This document shows positions 55,297 through 64,000 of a stretch of DNA of 64,000 nt, in pieces. Within the stretch, counting starts at the first letter, position 1; each line of letters starts with the position of its first letter. A program made the translations under genes and the position numbers. The stretch is from Setomelanomma holmii (Eukaryota; Ascomycota; Dothideomycetes; Pleosporales; Phaeosphaeriaceae): assembly GCA_010015745.1 (NCBI GenBank), contig ML978157.1:101713-165712 (forward strand). The letters are read 5' to 3'. Below the pieces are notes generated by a model. It was not told the DNA's origin. It searched no databases and saw only the letters and a list, made by a program, of their open reading frames with translations.

Positions 55297-56020
55297 ATGT
55301 TCATCATTTCAAAAACTACCGCAGACTCGGCCCTTGCGTTCTCCTTCCTCGTAACAAGCGCTCTTATATCCCTCAGCTTAACCCCTCCTAAATCGACACC
55401 CGACTCCAGGACCTCGATCCTTCCAAAAGACACACTCGGCGCCAATTCCAATGCCATCGAGGCTCGACGCCTCCTCACTCTATCGCTATAGCTCTTCCAC
55501 GCCTTCATCGCTTTATGTTACCCTTCACCACCGTCCTTCATATGTCCAAACCCCACCAACCTCTCAGGCTCGCTGTTCACGTGGTCACCATAAACCATCT
55601 CTATCTTATCTACCGTCATGATCGCAGCACCCATACGACTGCTTGCATTTGAACAACTTGGCCAGAACTTTACATTCAGACTGGCCGAGCCAAAGAGACT
55701 GGTCACAACGGGAATGTATGCCTATGTGCAGCATCCAAGCTATCTGCCTACCTTGGGTGCTTTCGATGGCGAGCTTTGCGATGTTCCTAACGAGGGACGG
55801 GTTAGTCGGATGTATACTGCTGGTATGGTTGGCGAGGCATGGGATGGATGTAGTTGGCGATATGATGTGGTGGATAATGCTGGCTGGACTGGGTGCGGCA
55901 GGGCTCATGGGGGTCATGATGAGGGTGAAAGACGAGGAGGACATGCTGAGACAGGAGTTTGGGAAGGAGTGGGAGACGTGGAATGCAAAGACGAAACAGT
56001 TCATTCCTGGAGTGATCTGA
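55297..56020 (+). pseudogene. isoprenylcysteine carboxyl methyltransferase (ICMT)-like gene, disrupted
   Basis: Conserved ICMT-family sequence runs through the interval but is broken three times. The frame starting at ATG 55297 reads a hydrophobic segment (FSFLVTSALISLSL) and stops at TAG 55489-55491. The same frame continues LFHAFIALCYPSPPSFICPN and meets TAA at 55591-55593. It then reads RLLAFEQLGQNFTFRLAEPK and GMYAYVQHPSY (ending 55743). After that the family-like sequence moves one frame over (MASFAMFLTRDGLVGC), ending DEEDMLRQEFGKEWETWNAK and FIPGVI at 56018-56020. No GT...AG intron of usual size explains these breaks while keeping the conserved blocks. Family members are multi-pass membrane methyltransferases. 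It is a probable young pseudogene; sequencing error at three sites is the alternative. Confidence 0.72.
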
Positions 56021-56952
56021 GGATTGTGTGTGCTTGGCGAATATTTGTGTGCATCCTGATTCGATAATCATCAGCGATACACGACGTAGGTAGTGAATGA
56101 GGAAGAAGTGTTGCCGAGAACGAGACGAAATGATTGAGCATGCTGTACTAGTCCGACTCCTGGTCCACTCTATTGCAGCTGTCGTACTGCGGCGAGCCTA
56201 TCTAAGTATACGTCCGCTTGACCCGTACGGTATGTTCGCGATTCCCATATGAGCTTGCGGTTCCTTGCCCAATGTTACGCAATAACCTCTCTCCAATTCC
56301 TCCAAGACACCTTTCTGGAAGTGGGCTGGTAACTTCATGTAATCCCGTGGCAGAGTCAAAAAATCTTTCCCATATTTGTTCTCCGTGTAGCAGTTGGCAT
56401 ATAAGTCCATGTATGCACTGCCAGTTGTGAGCGTCATGGTGTTCTGCCGCACCTGTTACCGTGGTCGCGGAAATGTAGACAGGGAAGATCAGTACACGCG
56501 GTCTGCTATATAGCATCTAGCAATGTCCACTAAAGTTCGCGAGGAAACTGGTAGTGTGGCTCGCAGATGAGAGAAAGTGGCAGTGGAGCTGAGCAAATCG
56601 ATTCTGAAAAGTAAAGTTCAGCAGTGGCAATAACAACCCAAGCTCCGTTGACAATATACCTGAGCACCTGCATAACAATAACAATGAGTCCAAATGAAGT
56701 CGACTCAATCCTGACCCCAAATAACACAATTTGTGTATATACACCTAATTGCTAAAAGCCGTCGCATGGCCCAGGGGTATGCGCATCCTTTCAACCATGC
56801 CTCTCCAGATCGCTTCACTCCAGAAACGTGCGCGTCTTGGCAGCGCCGAGTTATCTGTATCATCTGGGTCCCAGTACGCTTCCTTCACCTTATCTGAAGC
56901 CTTCACTATCTCGCCTGCCTCCTCTTACTTCTTCCTACCCCATTTGCAACCC
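56021..56952. other. intergenic, one small doubtful ORF
   Basis: The minus-strand frame from ATG 56437 to 56198 encodes 79 residues (including LPRDYMKLPAHFQKGVLEEL) that look protein-like, and a TATATAG sits about 75 bp upstream. No family is recognised and there is no second line of support, so it is not called as a gene. Confidence 0.4.
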
Positions 56953-57402
56953 TTATTTCCCGTTGCCCATGGTCAAACGCAGGACGAAGTTTACTATGAC
57001 CGCCGCGAATAGCGCAATGGTAAGGACGGTGGGACCCAGACGATCATCGAAACCACCCTGTCCGCGCAGCCGAATACTCCTCGCGCGCCAATGGAATGTG
57101 AAGAGCGCATACATCATGGCCATCATAGCGACCACGGTGAACAATCCAGCACTGATCTTGCCGATCTTGTCGCCGAAGTTGAGCAAGCCTATCGCGAGGC
57201 CGCCGAGGATGACGGTGAAGTTGAGCCATGAGAGGAATGTACGCTCGTTCGCGAAGAAGACTTTTGGCTCGACACGGGTGGGTAGGGCGATGCGCTTGCC
57301 TAAAGATGAGTGTTAGGCATTGTCTGAAGTTGCTAACCGCCCCATGCGCGGGACAAGAAGTGACCAACCAGGAGCGGTCTGGAGCAGAGGTTGTGAAGAC
57401 AT
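56953..57402 (-). CDS. VTC1: vacuolar transporter chaperone subunit Vtc1
   Basis: Two exons: 57402-57369 (11 codons plus one base) and 57299-56953, separated by a 69-nt intron; 126 residues. The tiny first exon MSSQPLLQTAP joins GKRIALPTRVEPKVFFANER in frame. The protein is a DUF202-type three-helix membrane protein: TFLSWLNFTVILGGLAIGLLNFGD, then KISAGLFTVVAMMAMMYALFTFHWR, then DRLGPTVLTIALFAAVIVNFVLRL. Length and sequence match yeast Vtc1 closely. Vtc1 is a subunit of the VTC polyphosphate polymerase on the vacuole, where it contributes helices to the channel passing nascent polyphosphate; it also affects V-ATPase stability. The gene diverges from the Tctex-1 gene across 438 bp. Confidence 0.96.
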
Positions 57403-57840
57403 GACGACGGTGGTGTGGACCCCGCTGGGAAAGCTACGGAAGCCTGTAAAGATGTTGTTCGCAAGACAGCGTGATCAATTGGCTATGTCGAAGACTGTGG
57501 AAATCTTGTACAGCTTCAGACGAGAAAAAGGATGCGCAGATGTCAGTTGTGAAGAAGAATTATGTTGAGTGGTCTCGTGAAGAAACCAAGGTCTTTCCTC
57601 GCGAACTTCAAGCTGCACCCATGTCATTCGCAGCTGCCGTCCAATCAGAGCGCCACGTGATAGGGCCCGCTTTTAGACATGGGGTGGAGCGTGCGCCAAG
57701 CTACAGCGAACGGCCAAACAACCGAAACGGAAGTAAACACCAACGTAGCATACGCCTCACACATCCGCCTTTTGTCTAGGACACAGCAATATCTACACAC
57801 CTTATAAGCCGCATTTCTACACATCAGACACAATGGCAAG
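57403..57840. promoter_or_regulatory. 438-bp divergent promoter region of VTC1 and the Tctex-1 gene
   Basis: The two ATGs (57402 minus, 57841 plus) face apart. No coding sequence is supported. If the Tctex-1 gene uses an upstream start, its first exon would lie here. Confidence 0.5.
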
Positions 57841-58458
57841 ATGCTGCACCCTTCCAGACTTCGTGAGCTTAGGCTTCCTAACACCAGGCAGGCTTCACCG
57901 CTCCCCACATCTGAGCTCGAGCACGTCGCTAGCAGCGTGCGCATATCCCTAGAATTGAACGGCAATCGTATCTAACCATTGAAACAGGCCTGCGAGACCG
58001 CCATCGGCGCAGCTGAAGCATACGATCACTCAACGGTCAATCAATGGAACACCGCCATTATCGTAGGCCACTCTTCTTCGATGTTACACAGCGCACGCGA
58101 CCTTTCTCCCCACTCTGTACAAAGGCGTCTTTGAACGATGCAACTTCAAGAGACGGACCGATACTGGTGATATGGGCTGACGCAGCACTAGCAAACCATC
58201 CTCAAAACCCTCATTGACAAGACATCGACCGGCACTGGCGAAAACGCACAACCGGCCTACAAGTACATTGTCAACAGCACAGTCATTCAGCACATCGGAT
58301 CCCCGTCAGAACCAGAGAAGCACGGCCGCCGCGGCATGCACAGCGCTGTCGGCGCCTTCTGGAACAACGAGAAGGACGGCACATACAGCTACAAGTGGGA
58401 GGCGGCTGAGAAGAAGGGCATGGACATCGTCATCACCATCACATGGGTCGCTATCTAG
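57841..58458 (+). CDS. Tctex-1 type dynein light chain
   Basis: Three exons recovered by reading across splice sites: 57841-57936, 57988-58062 and 58192-58458 (145 residues). Introns are 51 nt (with tctaac branch) and 129 nt, both phase 0. Exon joins give LEHVASS/ACETAIGAAEAYDH and WNTAII/QTILKTLIDK. The rest reads YKYIVNSTVIQHIGSPSE, GRRGMHSAVGAFWNNEKDG and a C-terminal MDIVITITWVAI, the full Tctex-1/DYNLT fold. It acts as a light chain of cytoplasmic dynein, linking intermediate chains and cargo. The first ~18 residues (MLHPSRLRELRLPN...) are unusual; a cctaacaccag just upstream of the conserved part could instead be an acceptor for an upstream first exon. Because the exons are short, no long ORF marks the gene. 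Confidence 0.88.
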
Positions 58459-59522
58459 GTTGCTCGATGGGCAGGAGAACGAGGAAGATTTGATAATGGC
58501 ATGAAGCGCTTTGGATACGTGCATGGATGTCAACATGTTCATACCGGGACCTCCGGCAACGGCGTTGGCGCTGGAGATGTTCATAGCGAGCGTCTTTCGC
58601 TTTCTTCTTGACGATACTTGAAAATGCATACCTACGTCTTCCAACATGACTTCGACAGACATGCGCTTTTGTTGTTCGCTTGCGCTGACCAGCATAAAGG
58701 ACTTTGAAATCGACATTGAATCACCTTAAATGGACTTTGCTGCTCATGTAGGGACAAGCTCTGGTCAAGGGCGAGAAATCGTCTCCAGTAAATATCACAA
58801 CTCGCGCAGTCAGCCGTCGCGCACAAACTCTCCCTGCCAACCCCAGCCGTACCACCAACTCTACCAATAGAATGTACAGCACAACAATCACAGCACTTCA
58901 GTACGCGTTCACCAGGTAAAGCCATATGACCGACCATGTGGCACATTTGTGACGAGCCATACCACAAGCACCGCGCCTTATTGCTTTTTCACTCTTGGCA
59001 CAAATGTTGCCCCAGACCCATCTCCTGGAACGTGCATTCATCCCGCGTGTTCACGCTCTGGCCATGGGATCCTGATTTCAGACGCCACATTACACGTGGA
59101 TCGTTGCTTAGTCTGACATGTTTGCCTGGTTAAGCGCCATAGTTTGACGACGAGCCGACGGATCGGCAACCAGGAAATGACTGTTATTGTGATGGTGCTG
59201 GCTGGGAAGGGATCTTGCACGGGAGAAATTCGGAACAAATGAGTACTTCACAGAGAAAACAGAGAGTATCTTGGATATCGCAGTGTCATTGATCGTATGA
59301 ACATGGAAAATTGCATTATATTCCAGCTCTTGTACTCACGAACTCTTCGCACTTATACCGACAGGTATCCCATAGTCGACAACGTGTAATAAAAGGCTCC
59401 CGGACAGTCCTTTAGACGCAACTATGCAGAAGTGCAACCCGCGCTGCCATCAGACCAGCGAGAGTGACCGAAGTCAGACAGAAACAAATGCTGTAAAGGA
59501 TTTAGGCATCCGCCTTAGGTTA
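58459..59522. other. intergenic between convergent genes
   Basis: Holds the 3' ends of the Tctex-1 gene and the bZIP gene. Only antisense shadows and short ORFs were seen. Confidence 0.5.
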
Positions 59523-60733
59523 CTAAGCCTTGGTGCCCACGCCGTCGGTGTGTGTAGGACTACTCCGGCCAGCTGCCTCCTCGTGTTTGCTTAGTAGTGC
59601 CTTCAGATCGGTGGTCGAGTGCTTGCCTCCGCTCTTCTCGGTGATGAGGCCCTTGAGCCAGGCGTTCTCAGTCTCCAGTTGCTGAACCTTCTGCTCCAGT
59701 CTGGCAGCCTTGTCGGACATTTCTTTGGCGGTCTGCTCGAGTGCCTGTTCGCGCTGCTTCTTCTTGACGCGGAAGCGTGCGCTTGCGGCTGTGTTGCGCC
59801 TGCGCTTGTCCTCCTCAGCTGCGACGCGGACGGTCTCGTCGAGCGATGGCTGGGCGACAGGTGCAGCGCTGTCGAGTTTGCGCTTCTTGGCAGCTTGGTC
59901 GAAGCCTGGTGTTACCGGAGAGATGGATGCGCTCGGTGAGGCGTAGCCGGTCTGCAGGGCGTAGTGGTTTGGCTGCGGGTGTGGCAGGCTCGGCATGGAA
60001 GTGTCGAGGATGGGGTTTGAACCAAAGTTATTGAAGTCGGTAAACTGGAAGTCGCCTGTGAACAGGTCAAAGTCAGCCATGGCTGTGTGCAGAGCGACGG
60101 TGTGATGGAAAACTCGAGGCGCGACGATGTCTGTGGTGTTCTTTGCGGCCATCAGCGGGCAATTGCGTGCTTGCAGCGAGAAGTAGCATCAGCTGCAGCC
60201 CTGCAGCAGCATCCCGCGCTCTGACTGGCTGAGGTACGAAGTGTGGGGGTGATGAACGCAGGTAGCGCATATGGCGGGGTTCTAATGTACTTGGCTTGCC
60301 GCCCATTGGCCGACGAGCTGCACACAATATACGACCGTTGCGGCCAGACTGGGAGCAACAATTGACCACAGACACGAGCGTGACCACAGACGCGGGCGCT
60401 ACGAAAGAACGAGTGCGACAAGGGGTGCTTACCATTGAGGTTGAATTCCATGTTGGATTCTGCGCTAGCGTGGATGCTGTGTTTGCGCGAGGTACTTCCG
60501 AGGTTCGGCTGAGTCGATGGCTCAGTGGCGAGATCAACGTCAAGATCGAGAGGAGAATCGAAGTCGGCAATAGGACCGTTGTTGACGTCGAAGAAGTCGT
60601 TGTTTAGAAACGCAGAGAAGTCCTCTTCCGAAGCGACCGGCTCGTCGAGAGGGCCTTGTGGTGGAGACAGTTGGTTCAGGTTTGCGATGTACTGGGACAC
60701 GTTGGGACCCCGATGGCCCTTGTAAGCCGACAT
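59523..60733 (-). CDS. bZIP transcription factor of the MetR/CYS-3 type
   Basis: Two exons: 60733-60433 and 60055-59523 (277 residues), with a 377-nt intron (donor GTAAGC, acceptor TTCACAG). Splicing joins NMEFNLN to GDFQFTDFNNFGSN. The N-terminus MSAYKGHRGPNVSQYIANLN is the hallmark of the sulfur regulators MetR/CYS-3. The basic region is about residues 183-203 (EDKRRRNTAASARFRVKKKQ). The leucine zipper is about 207-240 (LEQTAKEMSDKAARLEQKV). Family members activate sulfur-assimilation genes in the nucleus and are controlled by an SCF ubiquitin ligase. The intron is long for this window, and its 3' part is open in frame with exon 2 from ATG 60152 and ATG 60080, so a shorter isoform lacking the first 100 residues but keeping the bZIP is possible. 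Confidence 0.9.
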
Positions 60734-61702
60734 GGGCGACAGCGACGTGTCTCAGGCGATGGGCGTGGTAGGCTTGTCGATACCGATGTTGTTGTTAAGG
60801 GTTGGGAGGTTGTTGGAGGTGAATTTTGTGGTTTCGGCCAAAGCCGTGTTGAGAAGCCGTGGGTCCGATCCGGCGCGCTTGCGTCAGACCAAGTGACGGC
60901 GTCAAATTCTCCCGCGACGTCGAGTGATTTGGAAATCGCGTGTGATTGCTTCCAAAGTCGTAAATGTATGCGATTGCTAGAGTTGAGAGGAAGCAATGAG
61001 AGAAAGTGGTGACGTTGGAGGGAAGTCACAGATGCGAGCAACCGCCGATGCCCCGCTTGCGCCGGTGATATGTGAACAGTGTATTAGCGATCAAAGCGCC
61101 AAGATTTTCGCACCCCACGCCCTTGACGCTGCAAACGTCGCTTTCCGCTACCAATTCGAGTATGCCGGAGCTGAAGGCTGCGCAGAAATTGACCACACTT
61201 GCGCCTGAGGCGGCAGACTCGCTTTGCTTCGTTTATACCTCGAGCGAGCTGTGCGGTCTTCCTTGGTCCAGCTTAATATTGTTCTCGGCAGTCTTTGTGA
61301 GGCTTCGGTATTGAACGACACTGAAATCTCATCAACCAATCACGGAGTGTACCCCTTCCGACATAAAGCCGCTGCCATCGATCCAGGCCGATCATGACGA
61401 GGGCTGGGTGAACTGCAGACGACTTGCGATCTTGAACACGTGAAGACTGTAGGACAACATTGAAGTCATGTAGTGATGTAACAGCTCTTATTTTCATATT
61501 TAGTCCAACCGGCTAGATTGATCGTGTAGTCCAAAGGAGTGAGGATGGTTGTGAGGAGTTATGTAGGTCACGTGGTCTCCTCTGAGCTGGCGCATGCTCC
61601 AAGCTCCTTGATCGCGTCCAAACGCGTCCGTCTATCGATAAGATGATAAACAACGTCCTCACTGCGCCCGTAGCGCACTCCATGTGACGACGACAGCCCA
61701 CC
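60734..61702. promoter_or_regulatory. 970-bp divergent promoter region of the bZIP gene and CHL4
   Basis: The ATGs at 60733 (minus) and 61703 (plus) face apart. Short ORFs here are not conserved. A palindromic-looking ccacatggagtgcgc stretch near 61680 is not otherwise supported. Confidence 0.5.
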
Positions 61703-63220
61703 ATGGCTACCATGCCGGACTACAAGAATATACCGCACTCTCATCGTCTGCCTGTTTTCCATCGCGAAGTTCAACGAACGTTCATGAAGCTCTCTCGCCA
61801 GTCGCTTGTATCGCTCGCGCAGCAATGGCTCAGCAAGAAGAACCGCGACTTCTGTAGGCCCTACCTACTCAGCGACCGAAATGTCGCTGATGACGACGAG
61901 GACGACGAGCTCTATGAGCCGGCGCAGAGCTATGAGGAGCTACAGGAGATATACAGAGAGCTAGCGACACGCAAGGGAGGCCGAAGAGAGGTCCTTGATC
62001 GCATACTTGAAGGAGACTGGAGAACAGGCATATCAATGTACCAGCTCGCGACTGCCGAGATACAATACCTCCTCGATCACCCGAATGCCTTACGCTGGAC
62101 CGCAAAACGACTTACGAAGATACCAAACGCGCGATCAGCTGTCACGGATATGGAAGTCACGAACGACTCGGACCATCTGCCGCGGTTTCAGGCGCAGACG
62201 TTCATGTCAAATCTGGCCAGAGAGCTCACCCCACTCATGAAGGCTCACTATCTCATCACACGAATCAAAACGTCACCCATGACACTCCTGCGTGTCTACA
62301 TACACGACTCGCCCTACAGCACAGAAGGATCGCTTGCTGTAGAGAACACAAGCACGGATAGTGCAAAAGCAGTATTCTTCGTCTGGCCCAATGGATCACC
62401 TTTCGTATACTCCTCGTTGGCCACGTTGACCGGACAGGTCGTCGGTGATGAGGGTCGACACCTGAGAGACATTGTACAGCAAGCTATACCAAAAGCATTT
62501 TCGCGACCTTCTGCGCGATATCAGTTGACAAGCACCAACTTCACAACCAAGTCGCTTGACGCGCTGCTCACATACCGCGGCTCTGGAAAGAGCAATGCAG
62601 CAACCGGAGGATGGAGCATATTCCAGGACCATAGCTTCAGTCAGAATGCGCTTGATTTTATCACCACACAGAGAGGAGATGCGCAGGACAAGCAGAGTGC
62701 AGAAAAAGGAGCGACGAACGGTGTAACAAAGCCGGGACCTGGTCGGTCGAAACGTGCCGCCGACAGTACAGAGACTCCCGAAGCAAAGCGAAGGAAAGAG
62801 GTAGCCGCGGGACGCTTTGGTCCCTCTGCCAAATCAGATGATGGTCGGGGACTTGAGCGTTTTGAGGTCCGGATCGATGATCCATTCCCAGCAGTGGGCG
62901 AGAACAACGGAGCGCAGTTGGACGGCGAAACTTCTAATATGAACGCCCAGGCAAGCAAATCGACGCGTAGAGGCCGACCTTCTCTGCTCGACAGAACAGC
63001 AGAAGACCTTGAAGACATTCAAAATGAGGCAGGCTGGGTCCCCAATGTACGCGTGACCTTCCAGGGTACGCACGTATTTGCTGGCATCCGGCAACTCGTT
63101 GAAGAAGGCATTGTCGATGGGGAGAAGATGCCTGGCTGGATGACTGGGGAGGCAGGTGTGACAATAGGGGCTGTAAGAGAAGGACGAATACGATCGAAAG
63201 AAGGTGTTCCTGGTGTTTGA
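61703..63220 (+). CDS. CHL4: kinetochore protein Chl4/Mis15 (CENP-N homologue)
   Basis: A single exon of 505 residues. The N-terminal half matches the CHL4/CENP-N family: HRLPVFHREVQRTFMKLSRQ, LVSLAQQWLSKKN, YEELQEIYRELATRKGGRRE, VLDRILEGDWRTGISMYQLA and LDHPNALRWTAKRL. It then continues through a helical and beta region (LRVYIHDSPYSTE, AVFFVWPNGSPFVYSS). A Lys/Arg/Ser-rich, probably disordered linker (about 330-390) separates the C-terminal block, which contains LERFEVRIDDPFP and WVPNVRVTFQGTHVFAGIRQLVEEGIVDGEKMPGWMTGE. Length is slightly above yeast Chl4. The protein pairs with Iml3/CENP-L in the inner kinetochore (CCAN) and contacts CENP-A nucleosomes. Codon 4 (MPDYK) is an alternative start. 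Confidence 0.93.
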   Translation: MATMPDYKNIPHSHRLPVFHREVQRTFMKLSRQSLVSLAQQWLSKKNRDFCRPYLLSDRNVADDDEDDELYEPAQSYEELQEIYRELATRKGGRREVLDRILEGDWRTGISMYQLATAEIQYLLDHPNALRWTAKRLTKIPNARSAVTDMEVTNDSDHLPRFQAQTFMSNLARELTPLMKAHYLITRIKTSPMTLLRVYIHDSPYSTEGSLAVENTSTDSAKAVFFVWPNGSPFVYSSLATLTGQVVGDEGRHLRDIVQQAIPKAFSRPSARYQLTSTNFTTKSLDALLTYRGSGKSNAATGGWSIFQDHSFSQNALDFITTQRGDAQDKQSAEKGATNGVTKPGPGRSKRAADSTETPEAKRRKEVAAGRFGPSAKSDDGRGLERFEVRIDDPFPAVGENNGAQLDGETSNMNAQASKSTRRGRPSLLDRTAEDLEDIQNEAGWVPNVRVTFQGTHVFAGIRQLVEEGIVDGEKMPGWMTGEAGVTIGAVREGRIRSKEGVPGV

Positions 63221-64000
63221 ACAACTCATGAACTTTACTACCGTCTCGCGGGGTCAAATGGGTGCGTTTTCATTGATATACCCCGGCCTGTGGCGTCACG
63301 GCAAGGCCACATTCATTCCTCGACTTATCAGAGCTCCAATCGAACTACGTTTCAATACTAAATGAGGCCATGTGCTTGGACTCTATCCGTTTTCAAGTCA
63401 ACATCGATCGCTTTATGAAGGCAAAAGAACGGTTCTGGAGTGATATCGTGCAGATCCACCGACCCATGGTGTTCTAGAGATCTACCTTGGATTCATGTAT
63501 CTATGTTAGCCAAGACCTCGATTAGCGGCTGCATCAACGTCGGGACCGACCATCAGCATTCCACGCTCTGTTCCTGAGTCCATATTCCACAAGTAATTCC
63601 TGCGCAAGTTGAACAGCGTCCAGGAATGAGATGCCAGGGTGAAGTCTAATCCTCGAACCCAACAGTGTGTATGACCCGGCGTCCGTTCTCGGCATAGACC
63701 CAAGTCAGCGTCGGACAGCGATGTCCACCATCACGCTGAGTATGCGGCTCAAAATCGATTGCTACGTAACCACCAAGCCTTCTTCAGCGCCCGTCTATCC
63801 TGTTCGAGACTGGTCGGAACGATCGGCTCCTTCAAGAACGATAGAACCGGTGACGAGACTGCTCGCCCAGCCATCGATGTCATACGTGCAGATGCTTCGT
63901 GGACGTGCGGTCGCGGCCTTGCAGTCGGGTTCTGCCAGGACGCCTGAGGATTGGGTGTGGCACAGGTGGCTAGTGAACGTGCCAGTGCACGGACTGCCGA
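63221..64000. other. right-edge intergenic sequence, nothing recognised
   Basis: Short ORFs only (minus 63506-63703, plus 63759-63947), with no recognisable motifs. Any gene here would extend beyond the window. Confidence 0.45.

Noticed and set aside
56198..56437. 79-residue minus ORF with a TATA-like box upstream
   Set aside because: Plausible small protein but no similarity or second line of evidence; kept only as a note in the intergenic entry.

Overview
The window is nuclear DNA of a filamentous ascomycete, most likely a Dothideomycete. Evidence: short spliceosomal introns, mostly 47-93 nt with GT...AG ends and CTAAC/CTGAC-like branch sites; well separated single-gene transcription units on both strands with no operons; and fungal families (Zn2Cys6 regulator, YAT permease, fungal intradiol dioxygenase, MetR/CYS-3-type bZIP, VTC1). 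The class is an inference from overall protein style. No virus, plasmid, CRISPR array, rRNA or convincing tRNA was seen.

Layout. 1-12 kb: the 3' end of a disordered-tail protein running off the left edge, a secreted GH92 alpha-mannosidase, a dimeric alpha-beta-barrel (ABM) protein, a four-exon Zn2Cys6 regulator and a Siw14-type phosphatase. 14-25 kb: a DUF3984-like protein, a degenerate ~24-nt minisatellite, the five-exon GPI mannosyltransferase GPI10 and a 1396-residue SNF1-activating/CaMKK-type kinase. 27-36 kb: a YAT amino-acid permease, a protein with a degenerate homeodomain-like segment plus C2H2 fingers, and the divergent pair ALG10 / PSF2. 35.6-43.3 kb is gene-poor. 43-53 kb: a Cdc25-type Ras exchange factor with an SH3 domain, a rhodanese, a secreted intradiol dioxygenase and a choline/GABA-type permease. 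55-64 kb: a broken isoprenylcysteine methyltransferase (ICMT)-like gene, VTC1, a three-exon Tctex-1 dynein light chain, a MetR/CYS-3-like bZIP and the kinetochore protein Chl4/Mis15.

How they fit together. Most genes are core housekeeping: N-glycan donor assembly (ALG10), GPI-anchor assembly (GPI10), replication (PSF2), polyphosphate/vacuole (VTC1), chromosome segregation (CHL4), dynein (Tctex-1), Ras and SNF1 signalling, sulfur regulation. They do not form a biosynthetic cluster. I see no convincing undescribed multi-gene system. The most unusual signals are the minisatellite, a 65-nt imperfect palindrome, the ICMT-like pseudogene, an in-frame alternative start inside the bZIP intron, and introns that stay open in frame and would mislead ORF-based annotation. 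Exon boundaries are read by eye from splice motifs and frame continuity and have not been tested against transcripts.
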